Below, piece by piece: positions 11,201 to 19,647 of a stretch of 64,000 bases of DNA. The stretch comes from Criblamydia sequanensis CRIB-18 (lineage in GTDB: Bacteria; Chlamydiota; Chlamydiia; Chlamydiales; Criblamydiaceae). Within the stretch, counting starts at the first letter, position 1, and every line of letters starts with the position of its first letter. The notes beneath the pieces were generated by a model. It was not told the origin of the DNA and did not search any database. It was given only the letters and a program-made list of their open reading frames with translations. The translations under genes were made by a program, and so were the position numbers. The stretch spans positions 37,263 through 101,262 of the forward strand of contig NZ_CCEJ010000011.1 of NCBI RefSeq assembly GCF_000750955.1. The letters are read 5' to 3'.

Positions 11201-14200
11201 CAAGAAAGCAAATGCTTTATTTATAAATGAATTGCATCAAAGAAATGCAGAAGCTGCCGAATCGGTGATACTAGTTAAACAAGAGCTTCAAGAATGGTTA
11301 AAAAGTAGTTTTGAAAAATCTTGCGACCTTCATTACGGTTTTTCAGAAGCAGATAAAACAAAACGGATTGCGATCCCTTATTCTGCTAATAACACCCCTA
11401 GCGAGAATTCTGAATTTGCCGATCCTTGGGAGATGGCTAACAGAACTTTACAGCTCTATATCTATAAAGGTTTGAATTTCGATGAGACTGTAAGTTTAGT
11501 TGAAAAACTTAAAGTAAAGGTAAAGCTTGAGCGTACCGAGTCGGGCGGCGGGGATCCGGATGAGACACCAACGGCTATTCTATTTTTTAAAGCCACAGGC
11601 CATCGATTATTAGCCGTCTCAAAAGGAGACATAGAACTTATTGAAGAGATTCAAAAGAAATTAAAAATGGGTAATGAGCAGGCTTTAGATTTAATGCTAT
11701 CTTTTGTAATTGAAAATGTCATCGGGAAGGCTCACTTTTACACGGAGCAAATTAACTCAAATGCTCAAAATCTAGCTTCCATTCCTTTTTGCATTCAAGG
11801 GTATACGGGGACGATGGAAAACGCCGATACGTTTCCGGAACGGGTTGAACCCCATTTTGATTTTGGGACAAACGGTCGAATATTGGATGTTCTTTTAAAT
11901 CGAAATAATGTCGTTCATACCCTTAAACAAGCCTCTCCTTTAGAACACTTAAAAGAGCTGCTTGGCTATGAAACCCTAAGCTCGCCAAAATCCTTAAAGG
12001 TTCATGCCCTTGTGGATTTAGGGCCCATCTATAAAGGAGTAGACAGTGTTTCAACAGCAAAAGAAATATTGCGTTTTTTCACTCATCATCCGGTTATGGA
12101 AATGAGAAAGATCAAAGGGGTTTTGACTTGGGATGATAAAACTAAACTCCTAACTTTTATCAAGCAAGGTCATGAAGAGAACCCGATTGTTTTGCCTTCA
12201 AGTGATAGTGAGACGATACAGGCCGTGACAGGACTAACAAAAGAAGAAATTTTTGTGTTCTACCCTCATCATAAGCTAACAGGGGCTGACGTTGAGCTTC
12301 CGGATGATGCCGTTTTCTTAACGACTTTTTCGGAAAAAACACCTTTAAGAGATTTCTTGCAAGGAAATATGAGGGCTAGAAAATTATTTCATAATCAAAA
12401 AGTTGAAGCCATTGTTTTAAATACTGTTGCTGACCTTATTTTAAAAACATTTGAAGATGAGGGTCAAATTTCTCTTGATCATCTAGTTCTTTTCTCTGAA
12501 ATGAATGAAAGCGAGCGGCAAAGCCATGATTATCTGCAATCCGTCTTACAAAAATTAAACAATGAAGTTCGGAAATACGCTCTCGTTACTCTTTTCAAAC
12601 AAAAAGATAGTTCTCAAGAAAATGAGGAATATGAAAAAGCAAGAGCTCTTTTTATAAGAGCTTCATATTTCAATTTATTTGAAACTTATGCAATCCCTCC
12701 AGAAAACCTTCCGAAAGCGGATTATATTAATGGTGTCATTGATTCCTATCTAAGGCCCTACCTTGGAATGACTATAGAAGAAGCTCTTGCAAAAAAAGGA
12801 GATGAATTTCACCCAAGGCTTCAAGAGTTGATTAAAAATTTATCCGTCATTAGGGATAAAGCTCTTGCTAAACTTCCTGAGACCATACCAGGGAAAGCAA
12901 ATGAATTATCAGGAAAAGAGATAGTGGCCGAGCGATTGGAAGAAGTAGAAAGCTTAAAAGAGCAAAATTTAGAAAGCCAGTATCAAATTGAGTTAGAAGG
13001 GATAGAAGACGCTAGTAAAAAACCTAAAGCGGCTATTGAAATTCCTTGGAAAGAAAGCGCAATTCTTGCTTTTGAAAAGCATGGGTTAGTTCCGGTGGCT
13101 TTTCAAAAGCAAGAGAAAGGACAAATACCTGCTATTTTCCGACTCTCAGATGTTCTTAGAGCAAAATCTCCTATTTCCCAATTTTCTCATTGTTTTTCAG
13201 ACAACCTTTTAGCGACTCAAAACTTTTTAAGTGTAATTGAAGGGGAGATAAATATTTTTGATTCGAATCAGAAAAAGATTTATGAGGTCTTAGTAACAAA
13301 AGATAAGGATGAGCAGTGGCAGGTTCTTCTTCTTTCTATAGCTGAAGCGGAAAGTTTTAAAAAAAATCTTCCCGATTTAAATAGGCCTGCTTGGCTTCTT
13401 TCTGCCGAAGGAGAGTTAATTCAAGCAAGCAAGAACAGTCCTTTTGATCCGGACTCTGAAATCCAAAAGTTATTAGTTGAGGTTCTATTTCTAAAAGGCA
13501 GCAACAAAACTTTAAGTCAGAGAAACTGGCGCCCCTATGTGGCTTCTTGGCTTGAAAATGAAGCAAAAATTAAGAAGTTTTTATACGAAAATGTTCTTCT
13601 TGCCGAAAGCGAGGAAGCCGAATCGACCTACTTCGGAAGCTTTTTTAATAAAATGCTTGTTGAGGCTAGCAAAAAAGATCGGGAAGATTTAGAAGTTGAT
13701 TTCTTTTCAACTCTCGGTGTTTTAGCTGCCAATAATAAAACTCAAAAAGCGCTTATTCTTTTGCGCGGTTTGAAATCTTTAACCCCCTTGCCGATCGAAA
13801 GCTTTCCGATTCTTCTTTCTTCTTTGGCTTTAATTTTAGTAAATAGCGAAGAAATAAAATTTAAAAAGGCAGCAAGAACTTATATTTTTGAGGTTTTGTC
13901 AGAGCTTTTAAAGAGAGGGGAGGAAGAAGACTTAGGTTGGCTTCCTGATGCTTTGAATAGTTTAAATGGGGTTCATGACCTTGAATTTTCGAAAAAAATG
14001 GTCGAGGTTTCAGAGTGGCTTGTAAAGATTGGGAAAATTAAAGAAGCAGAAAGTCTAATTCTTTCACGGATTACAAATTTTAAATCCATACTTAAAGGAG
14101 ACCTTTTAAGAGAAGAATCTTTCAAGGAAAAAATTCTTGAATTACGATATTTGCAATTAAAAATGATTTCCCTCATCGAAAATGAAGAAAATGCCCTTCT

Positions 14201-14720
14201 TATTAAAAAAACTTTTATGGGCTCGTTACATCATTTGGAAGAGTCTGCCGACCTAAAAGGTTTCTTTAAGGAATTGGCTCAAGATAAAAAGCTTCATCCG
14301 GCCCTTGATTTGATTGCAATGGAAACATTCGGAAAAATTGAAAATAAAATTTCTCAAGCGATAGACACCTCTTTTGGTAAAATGACCTGGGCTTCAAAAA
14401 CTTTAAATGAGTTTGAAATCATAGCCCTTCTTGATGAGACTTTCTTCCAATATAAAGAGAGTTTACCTCTTCACTATGCCTTGGGATTAAAGTTACTTGA
14501 AAAAGTTGAGAGATTTACACAGGAATATGACTATTTAAGACAGCCCTATATATCAAAAAAAGCGATCCCCATTGCCGAGACTCTTGTAAAATCAGGTCAG
14601 ATGGAGGCCGTCGAGTTAGGGAAAAAAATCGCTCGTCAATTTATAGCAAATAGCCCGGATTTTGAAAAACTTAATAGTGAGAGCAAAATAACGCTCGATG
14701 AGATTTTATCTCTATCGTAA
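2226..14720 (+). CDS. Giant 4164-residue ankyrin / DUF3638-DUF3645-like helicase-fold protein
   Basis: I place the start at ATG 2226, five bases after a GGAGG at 2216-2220; an in-frame TTG at 2214 precedes that site and is rejected. Residues 1-520 are helical. Ankyrin-like repeats lie near 526-648 (DENGNTLLHKAL, KEGITPLYLAL, KDGNTALHLAY). A module near 775-900 holds GWVNHAML and GQRAGSC. A helicase-like core starts with a P-loop, MGAGKT (Gly/Lys/Thr at 2646-2650). It continues with LDEPD (2802-2806), IPYSANNTPSENSEFADP (about 3049), GYTGTMENADTFP, TGADVELP (about 3353) and QGNMRARKL (about 3379). This order and these motifs resemble DUF3638 and DUF3645 of large eukaryotic proteins, with Walker B altered. 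The C-terminal 700 residues are helical repeats. No signal peptide is seen. The role is unknown; a host-directed or large scaffold ATPase is inference. Confidence 0.85.
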   Translation: MVFLPKDLPAPLQKKLSVLSETEVVQRLKESNEDLELFLSAASVDKAWANDRKAFVLHKKLIQVIPFSNSRTALKILEICESSDFFFDRFKEIAGSSKELMKSCLKSALKNPKWLQEHAKIRNQLVEVCFNHQFNRGKISSALNKLVQSQDFFLEGSADKLIEEAIRNKDDNLAAFLIEKKAFVQPAVKEELFSLLIQSGKAELVESVKILLKLILLRSIEDRPRDIMKELLFHYDYLIRFDKKEIEKQKKSLLIVKLCAAAGFKQEESKPSQTTSFLRKDSLQIERERVLEPVKKKAEDLSIGYEAFHALPEEEVLKKISSSKELIKLVEWLKYTPLAKTWLEEHPRVLNIIKNELSNAKLIDQKKEFFSVLHTLKILENKDYQILLKEAIENNDESFAFYLISELDPFVLKGGFQGRSFIEIAVDHFGFYSIALKLIEKGVSILPLLNQQGILFQTLGNALGTLKKSEDAIKFLNELVKNKRVFQGLDSSDRLKIFNLLLSDESNLGEELAIKFVLVDKSFITLRDENGNTLLHKALMERNYKLAEVLLTLADEHLLKSPNKEGITPLYLALEKERTEFIYFLLDSGVSLSDPVDKDGNTALHLAYIRDEYFVIQSLLNYGAHPFIKNYKGERAIDLSKETDDRPPPLIDNEESLEDLTTTINLANLFADHFFQNMKDEEGRNLEGNVFFLSIRYFRTLLKTSLQDSENLTVKSYKNKLKELENRLKKLEAFAKTLADIPLIKTEYDKKRAFTLLEDRIRHQVKRLKEGEALLIPSGWVNHAMLLEVKKEKEGYALTIFNTGDGTPFHERFVTHSKTYINPVQIYEKVPLERIIETGFLKTLLEIKTETKEASYGASDLYMAAFKRFEPFKKEVPKSEKLFLTGQRAGSCTMRVQNAYVKNYFKNEPNGALILYEMKKNALKEVLKKIKASPEVPKNDSFVTIVKGALEDFSRTTLSHFLTGVGEEEDFFNHVYLSDFKDILRELNIDTKLKRFENLKNSELQLIEKRLFAHAKARKKGKRKIKDPLGNKTAIESLFLIHEIFDLMPALKDSSSHPDFSLPQGLLSNKTVLKESVSRLLSGLEKPGRISGEKEEPAAQISPYFEWGKESNLKDILKNLQNQTDFIDSYAKFETTRTKEKKVLDLSSKVLSEMSLPPIDRVALKDLSLIEVKNALENLDRLTKIIMENINHDPIAYPDRIIALYAAIAWIHALSEVYDHETTPDIFPLRDFAIDTTLLTDLEQNFHNVIYDPELKSRLNGLINYFNQVNSSKSTSMTLFAYPKWPGKEGSIQLPLPAFGEHQYLQEIVRDLEKKESGVLKLIDKRYEKLDYSIRKKITLSDFRIASLLVSKSQLPLTFSMAMTVFNMAYFLCHATSSDIEDKGSLPQGPILKITEKSSDLKGERDFVLDYNFAIRRTLRDNILRKHLSSNKIKGMGSYAKTHGPLAEHYSEGSLPTQTIDALSPVTSENQYTLQSPTTLRGILAVSLSHPLKFYHLIDWLKNSSKELFEKEKRVFLSLILFKGNDLANALKEDPSLGDKLLKALSVSLDEISFSLISLKESVNEKTKGELSSLSEAKLFLTHQKIRFLKFLQNEGILSQEEAQNLVTNERSQILDLLKFGESFKIEAIKNFSRDCFLASFLYFPPKEKSEYYLLLDQFLSQEEDQNTVLDPSIHHDAIKGFLRASDGLSLLFEEPENENGSFIRHFLKQKFDIIVSQGTKFLIRYPIVEFSAFNSEFKLDLMTGSLRQDGLLLQDLSDIESHSLYIELFKDEKLKPGKVIKGNDEILFEGWRGKNKIIFTLGQISKKKQRLKIEQEFEGELFKYIPNKKIPKFPDWFPLEKLPVTENYTFWASNTSERVLIVDKTTKEIKEVDSFGAIKIEGELYDWLEASKIPSAKSLFQLDDVPYVAVLKKEEGIHEFDLRIKYNRLIDEKGIKLEFRRNTHNQWVFLQDPNFHIAETQKIRGISPTFKNFLVLENDKKERKVLISLKTYKDRHETEQNTEGKSSFETALIDLTKEGKLNPKKTKDIVIAAYYYTLDGNLEAALRLLKGLRGHRRFSGEELKYLGWIIFSGLETGNMIPEAIALRNFTIWLVQENLFRHPKQEKIKVDAVSISDFYEAPELFEAFFENLIFWGEKDKFSALATTSYTDYLDIRKKVDNRFRLDSSRSENREALLKWHEESAFLSHLVSHPQIILRFNHIMSETKIYQRQKIAPKSIGREIKANIKAFGSTSSPFGKANLESTQKAIDCLRKISSRTRPQHELRDNFLNFLKVAEEGTAKEKQELLFFLQDGRFEPDAINKAIRVLLESVILKKENYKQMLQLVNRIASNREARESLERLNELLKEEEDLEIPDLPPLDSIKLKDLPEKPIQSPLSFELKEGSRDYFLKKASLGSQILISGNKKRTHKPFPEYKPKDSYSYERYQKLKRDYEEGCRLNDESLIYYLNEDQELGSLLKDLKEGHKEEEIKIGDLLLKACQLWLKTDYQEDFSRGVAFNLELLGRKKSPPTFQEMVSIFLQKNKQGYTRFNPNLTEEEVQTLHNLIGEIVVRSVDHSEIGKRIGHLKNLKKMKEKGDETFQFDTLQKLGSSYAENLSVDPSLDPELVVFEWAMNMRIRKDQVDAIKQFMDNSEGKPKNIFLQKIMGAGKTLVLGTLLALKKADGYHLSVLVPTSSLYDPSVDDMRIRSSKVSGQRTQSLSFRRGPEHFNKNFLIYFYNVLITAIVEQDSVILSPETLQSLENQYLDARESLSLLYRKLKRESSKGSISGEIQTLGEIETLEASAHILKKILNLFAERAIFTLDEPDQTLESKKELNFPLGDKVSLPKKGLYFVKELYLQAALDKEISELGLDLKANNQSEVQEPSLQQIVKIMTKKVLQRFALNEESAESLGLKPEIIRSIKELDLSDFPDSCLHSFKRSLSHNVLEGLEKAVVKLGKDASFESVRGFLNDKENKEVEEEDFYEKYLQYSELLELKRIYQYWSLEDKDSPEVKKANALFINELHQRNAEAAESVILVKQELQEWLKSSFEKSCDLHYGFSEADKTKRIAIPYSANNTPSENSEFADPWEMANRTLQLYIYKGLNFDETVSLVEKLKVKVKLERTESGGGDPDETPTAILFFKATGHRLLAVSKGDIELIEEIQKKLKMGNEQALDLMLSFVIENVIGKAHFYTEQINSNAQNLASIPFCIQGYTGTMENADTFPERVEPHFDFGTNGRILDVLLNRNNVVHTLKQASPLEHLKELLGYETLSSPKSLKVHALVDLGPIYKGVDSVSTAKEILRFFTHHPVMEMRKIKGVLTWDDKTKLLTFIKQGHEENPIVLPSSDSETIQAVTGLTKEEIFVFYPHHKLTGADVELPDDAVFLTTFSEKTPLRDFLQGNMRARKLFHNQKVEAIVLNTVADLILKTFEDEGQISLDHLVLFSEMNESERQSHDYLQSVLQKLNNEVRKYALVTLFKQKDSSQENEEYEKARALFIRASYFNLFETYAIPPENLPKADYINGVIDSYLRPYLGMTIEEALAKKGDEFHPRLQELIKNLSVIRDKALAKLPETIPGKANELSGKEIVAERLEEVESLKEQNLESQYQIELEGIEDASKKPKAAIEIPWKESAILAFEKHGLVPVAFQKQEKGQIPAIFRLSDVLRAKSPISQFSHCFSDNLLATQNFLSVIEGEINIFDSNQKKIYEVLVTKDKDEQWQVLLLSIAEAESFKKNLPDLNRPAWLLSAEGELIQASKNSPFDPDSEIQKLLVEVLFLKGSNKTLSQRNWRPYVASWLENEAKIKKFLYENVLLAESEEAESTYFGSFFNKMLVEASKKDREDLEVDFFSTLGVLAANNKTQKALILLRGLKSLTPLPIESFPILLSSLALILVNSEEIKFKKAARTYIFEVLSELLKRGEEEDLGWLPDALNSLNGVHDLEFSKKMVEVSEWLVKIGKIKEAESLILSRITNFKSILKGDLLREESFKEKILELRYLQLKMISLIENEENALLIKKTFMGSLHHLEESADLKGFFKELAQDKKLHPALDLIAMETFGKIENKISQAIDTSFGKMTWASKTLNEFEIIALLDETFFQYKESLPLHYALGLKLLEKVERFTQEYDYLRQPYISKKAIPIAETLVKSGQMEAVELGKKIARQFIANSPDFEKLNSESKITLDEILSLS

Positions 14721-14736
14721 ACTGATTTCCATCTAA

Positions 14737-16761
<2,025 letters not shown>

Positions 16762-16819
16762 AAAAATGAAATGGCTTTATAACTAAACCGGATTTATTAA
16801 TTTACAGTTATTTTCTTAC

Positions 16820-17065
16820 TTGTTATTTCTAAATAATAAGTTTCTCCATTCAATTCCTAATTTTTTTCCGAATAGTCTTCTTACTTTTTCAAGAGGTTCT
16901 AATGAAGAAACAAATGGCAATTCTACAAATAAAAACGAATCTAAAAAAATCGACGGAAAAGTTTCTATCGGCATGAAGTTAGAAAGACGCCATAGCTTTG
17001 TAATAAGATGCGAGAGGAATGGAGGGAAAAAACAAAGTGTTGATTTAGAGGATTTTAAGCAATAG
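16820..17065 (+). CDS. Doubtful 81-residue reading frame in the ligA-adh gap
   Basis: The gap 16762-17169 (408 bases) holds this single frame. It opens with TTG, has no ribosome-binding site, and is low-complexity (Asn/Ser/Lys rich) in the middle. The last 35 residues (LERRHSFVIRCERNGG onwards) look more like real protein than the first half, so it may be a decayed gene end. No family is recognised. Just past the stop is a TTTCGAAA element. Nothing else is visible in this gap. Confidence 0.22.
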   Translation: MLFLNNKFLHSIPNFFPNSLLTFSRGSNEETNGNSTNKNESKKIDGKVSIGMKLERRHSFVIRCERNGGKKQSVDLEDFKQ

Positions 17066-17083
17066 ACTCCTTTCGAAACTCCG
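17063..17083 (+). repeat. Half-copy of the TTTCGAAA palindromic element
   Basis: TAGACT-CC-TTTCGAAA starting at 17063 matches 14 of 16 positions of the arm TAGACT-TG-TTTCGAAA from the minus strand of the 46-bp repeat at 48789-49290. Only one arm is present. It overlaps the stop codon of a doubtful reading frame. Confidence 0.35.
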
Positions 17084-17169
17084 CTTTGATAGAGATTCAG
17101 TCACCCATTATAGCTAGAGGAAGTAAGAAAAAAACCACCAAGTCAGAAACCCCTTCAAAAGGATAACTC

Positions 17170-18324
17170 ATGAAAGCCTTAGTGTTCCATCACCCAAAAA
17201 AAGTTAAGGTTGAAGAAGTTAAAGATCCGAATATTGAAGATGACAAAGATATTATAGTTAAAGTTACCTCGACTGCCATTTGTGGTTCTGATCTTCATAT
17301 TTATAATGGATTTATCCCTCAAGCAAAGGACATGGTATTAGGTCATGAATTTATGGGTATTGTTGAGGAAACCGGAAAAGGAATTAAACACTTAAAAAAG
17401 GGTGATCGTGTGGTAGTTCCTTTCCCCATCGCTTGCGGCAGCTGTTTTTTTTGTAAGCACGCCTTGCCGACCCACTGTGAAACTTCAAATGATAATTATG
17501 GCCCTGAAGGGGGGATGCTTAAAGAAAAAGGCGGAGCTCTTTTTGGCTATACCGATCTTTATGGCGGCTATCAGGGAGGGCAAGCGGAATATGTTCGAGT
17601 GCCCTATGCTCATTTTGGCCCAAGAAAAATTGAAGATAACTTAAGGGATGAGGAAGTTCTTTTCCTATCCGATATTTTTCCAACGGGTTGGTCGGCAATT
17701 GATTGGGCAGAGCTAAAAGGAGATGAAACCGTTGCGGTTTTTGGTTGCGGCCCCGTTGGCATAATGGCTCAAAAAGCCGCTTGGTTGAAAGGAGCTAAAC
17801 GCGTGATTGGAATTGACCCCTTAAATTATAGATTGGAAATAGCTAGAAAAAGCGCCAAATCCGAAACTATTAACCCGTATGAAACAAATGTCGTAGAATT
17901 CTTAAGAGAAATCACTGAGGGACGTGGGCCGGATGTCTGTGTCGATGCGGTTGGCATGGAAGTCGATCGAAACTTTGGGGAAAAAATTTCAAATACCCTT
18001 CATGGGCAAGCAGGGTCTATAAAAGTTATAGACCTCGCTGCAAGTGCAGTTCGTAGAGGGGGTATCATCTCAATTGTCGGGGTATATGGAAGCCCTTACG
18101 ATAATTTTCCTTTTGGTCAAATTTTTGACAAGGGGATTGCTTTAAAGACAGGTCAAGCTCCAGTCCAACACTATATAGATGAGCTACTTAATCTCGTAAG
18201 AAGCAATAAAGTGACATTAGATGATATTATTACGCATGTCTTACCTTTAGAGCAAGCCGAGAAGGCCTATGAAATTTTTTGCAAAAAAGAAGATAATTGT
18301 TTAAAGGTTATTTTAAAGCCCTAA
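17170..18324 (+). CDS. Zinc-dependent alcohol dehydrogenase, formaldehyde dehydrogenase-like
   Basis: A 384-residue medium-chain dehydrogenase/reductase. Catalytic zinc ligands are Cys38 (AICGSD) and His59-Glu60 (GHEFMG). The structural zinc site is CGSCFFCKHALPTHC (Cys89, 92, 95, 103). The NAD(P)-binding Rossmann motif is VFGCGPVGIMAQ. The inserted segment after residue 105 and the PxGWSAIDWAE substrate-side segment resemble the glutathione-independent formaldehyde dehydrogenase/FdhA branch more than simple ethanol dehydrogenases. The substrate is not provable from sequence. GGATAACTC precedes the ATG as a ribosome-binding site. It stands alone between ligA and the SodC pair. Confidence 0.88.
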   Translation: MKALVFHHPKKVKVEEVKDPNIEDDKDIIVKVTSTAICGSDLHIYNGFIPQAKDMVLGHEFMGIVEETGKGIKHLKKGDRVVVPFPIACGSCFFCKHALPTHCETSNDNYGPEGGMLKEKGGALFGYTDLYGGYQGGQAEYVRVPYAHFGPRKIEDNLRDEEVLFLSDIFPTGWSAIDWAELKGDETVAVFGCGPVGIMAQKAAWLKGAKRVIGIDPLNYRLEIARKSAKSETINPYETNVVEFLREITEGRGPDVCVDAVGMEVDRNFGEKISNTLHGQAGSIKVIDLAASAVRRGGIISIVGVYGSPYDNFPFGQIFDKGIALKTGQAPVQHYIDELLNLVRSNKVTLDDIITHVLPLEQAEKAYEIFCKKEDNCLKVILKP

Positions 18325-18487
18325 AGAAGGCAGGTTTTAAATAATTAGCTTATTTTTAGTTAGATGAGGAAGATAACTCTCTTGCAATTAGCATAACCCT
18401 AGAGAATAGAGGCATAACTTCCTCTCCTCTTGTTAGCTATTAAAATATATTTTATAGTTTTTTTAGTAGCCCGGGTTGAGAGGTTTA

Positions 18488-19027
18488 ATGTTATTTGAGA
18501 AGCATCTATTCATTTTTTTAATGGGGTCTTTGCTTGTCCTTGTCCTAAGTTGCGAGTCAAAGCCTCGCATCTACCCGGATTATAAAAGGGCTGAAGCTAC
18601 CCTTATTTCAGCGGAAGGCAGCTCGGTCCAGGGGATTGTGACTTTTACAGAAGTTGAGGGCGGGGTTAGAATTGTGGCTGTTGTTGAAGGCCTGCTTCCC
18701 GGAAAGCATGGCTTTCACATTCATGAGATCGGCAACTGCTCTAGGATGGAGCAAAGGTCCTACGGGAATCATTTTAATCCCGATAACGAGCATCATGGGG
18801 GGCCGAATGATAGTCCAAGACATGCGGGAGACTTAGGAAATATTACAGCTAATTTAAGAGGAAGAGCCCATTACGATGCAGTAGATAGATTAATTACACT
18901 TGACGGACCGGAATCGATTGTCGGAAGATCCATTGTTATTCATAAATACCCTGATGATTTTATTTCTCAACCTTCAGGAAATTCAGGCCCGGCTGTTGCT
19001 TGCGGGCTTATTGAACCTAAAGAATAG
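18488..19027 (+). CDS. Cu/Zn superoxide dismutase-like lipoprotein, copy 1 (active-site Arg missing)
   Basis: A 179-residue protein; ATG 18488 follows GAGAGG, and an in-frame TTG 18476 upstream is rejected. The N-terminal signal ends in a lipobox LVLSC, predicting a lipoprotein. SodC metal ligands are all visible: HGFHIHE, NHFNPDNEHHGGP, RHAGDLGN and VIHKYPDD. The disulphide cysteines (GNCS, ACG) are kept. The C-terminal electrostatic loop that normally reads GxRLACG, with an arginine guiding superoxide, reads GPAVACG here, so that Arg is Ala. SodC enzymes dismute superoxide outside the cytoplasm. This copy may be slow or serve another role (inference). It lies 32 bases upstream of copy 2. 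Confidence 0.9.
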   Translation: MLFEKHLFIFLMGSLLVLVLSCESKPRIYPDYKRAEATLISAEGSSVQGIVTFTEVEGGVRIVAVVEGLLPGKHGFHIHEIGNCSRMEQRSYGNHFNPDNEHHGGPNDSPRHAGDLGNITANLRGRAHYDAVDRLITLDGPESIVGRSIVIHKYPDDFISQPSGNSGPAVACGLIEPKE

Positions 19028-19059
19028 TAGTTTTTAATAATAAGAAACGAGGGGAGTCC

Positions 19060-19608
19060 ATGAATCAAGTTTTGAGGTTTCATATACTGCTTGCGGCAGC
19101 TCTAATTTTTTTCGGATGCCAGTCTAAAAAAGAGGAAAGCGCACCACCGATTAAAAAAGCCAAAGCCATCCTTCTCCCAACAGAAGGAAATGAGGCGGTC
19201 GGAGAAGTTTATTTTGAAGAGACGGGAGAGGGGGTTTTGATAACAGCTGTCATCACCAAATTAAAAACCGGAAAGCATGGGTTTCATATTCATGAAAAAG
19301 GGGATTGCTCTGCAAAAGATGCAAGCTCGGCGGGCGCCCACTTTAACCCCGATAATGAGCCTCACGCAGGCCCATTAGACAAAAAAAGACATGTAGGCGA
19401 TCTTGGTAACCTAGAAGCTGATGAATCAGGGGTCGCGCGCTATAAACGAATGGATAAAGTGGTGCAGCTAAATGGCTCAAAATCAATTATTGGAAGAAGC
19501 GTTATTGTCCATGAAAAAGAAGATGATTTTGTGACGCAGCCAACAGGAGATGCCGGCGGCAGGCTTGCTTGCGGGGTTATTTTACCCTTTGATGAAGAAG
19601 CCAAATAA
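19060..19608 (+). CDS. sodC: Cu/Zn superoxide dismutase lipoprotein, copy 2
   Basis: A 182-residue paralogue of the preceding gene, with GAGGGGAG before the ATG. The signal peptide ends in the lipobox FFGC, so it is a predicted lipoprotein facing the periplasm or surface. All copper and zinc ligands are present (HGFHIHE, AHFNPDNEPHAGP, RHVGDLGN, IVHEKEDDF), as is the disulphide pair. Unlike copy 1 it keeps the active-site arginine in GGRLACGV, so it is the more likely active enzyme. Defence against oxidative burst in a protist or animal host is the usual reading for such exported SodC proteins. It ends at a bidirectional terminator shared with miaB. Confidence 0.94.
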   Translation: MNQVLRFHILLAAALIFFGCQSKKEESAPPIKKAKAILLPTEGNEAVGEVYFEETGEGVLITAVITKLKTGKHGFHIHEKGDCSAKDASSAGAHFNPDNEPHAGPLDKKRHVGDLGNLEADESGVARYKRMDKVVQLNGSKSIIGRSVIVHEKEDDFVTQPTGDAGGRLACGVILPFDEEAK

Positions 19609-19619
19609 AAAAAATTTAA

Positions 19620-19647
19620 ATGCCCTCGCTCTGGAGGGCATTTTTTT
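19620..19647. terminator. Bidirectional intrinsic terminator between sodC and miaB
   Basis: The arms ATGCCCTC and GAGGGCAT form an 8-bp stem (from 19620) with a 6-base loop. The plus side is followed by seven T; the minus side by TTTAAATTTTTTTT. It can serve both convergent genes. The miaB stop codon overlaps the T run. Confidence 0.9.
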
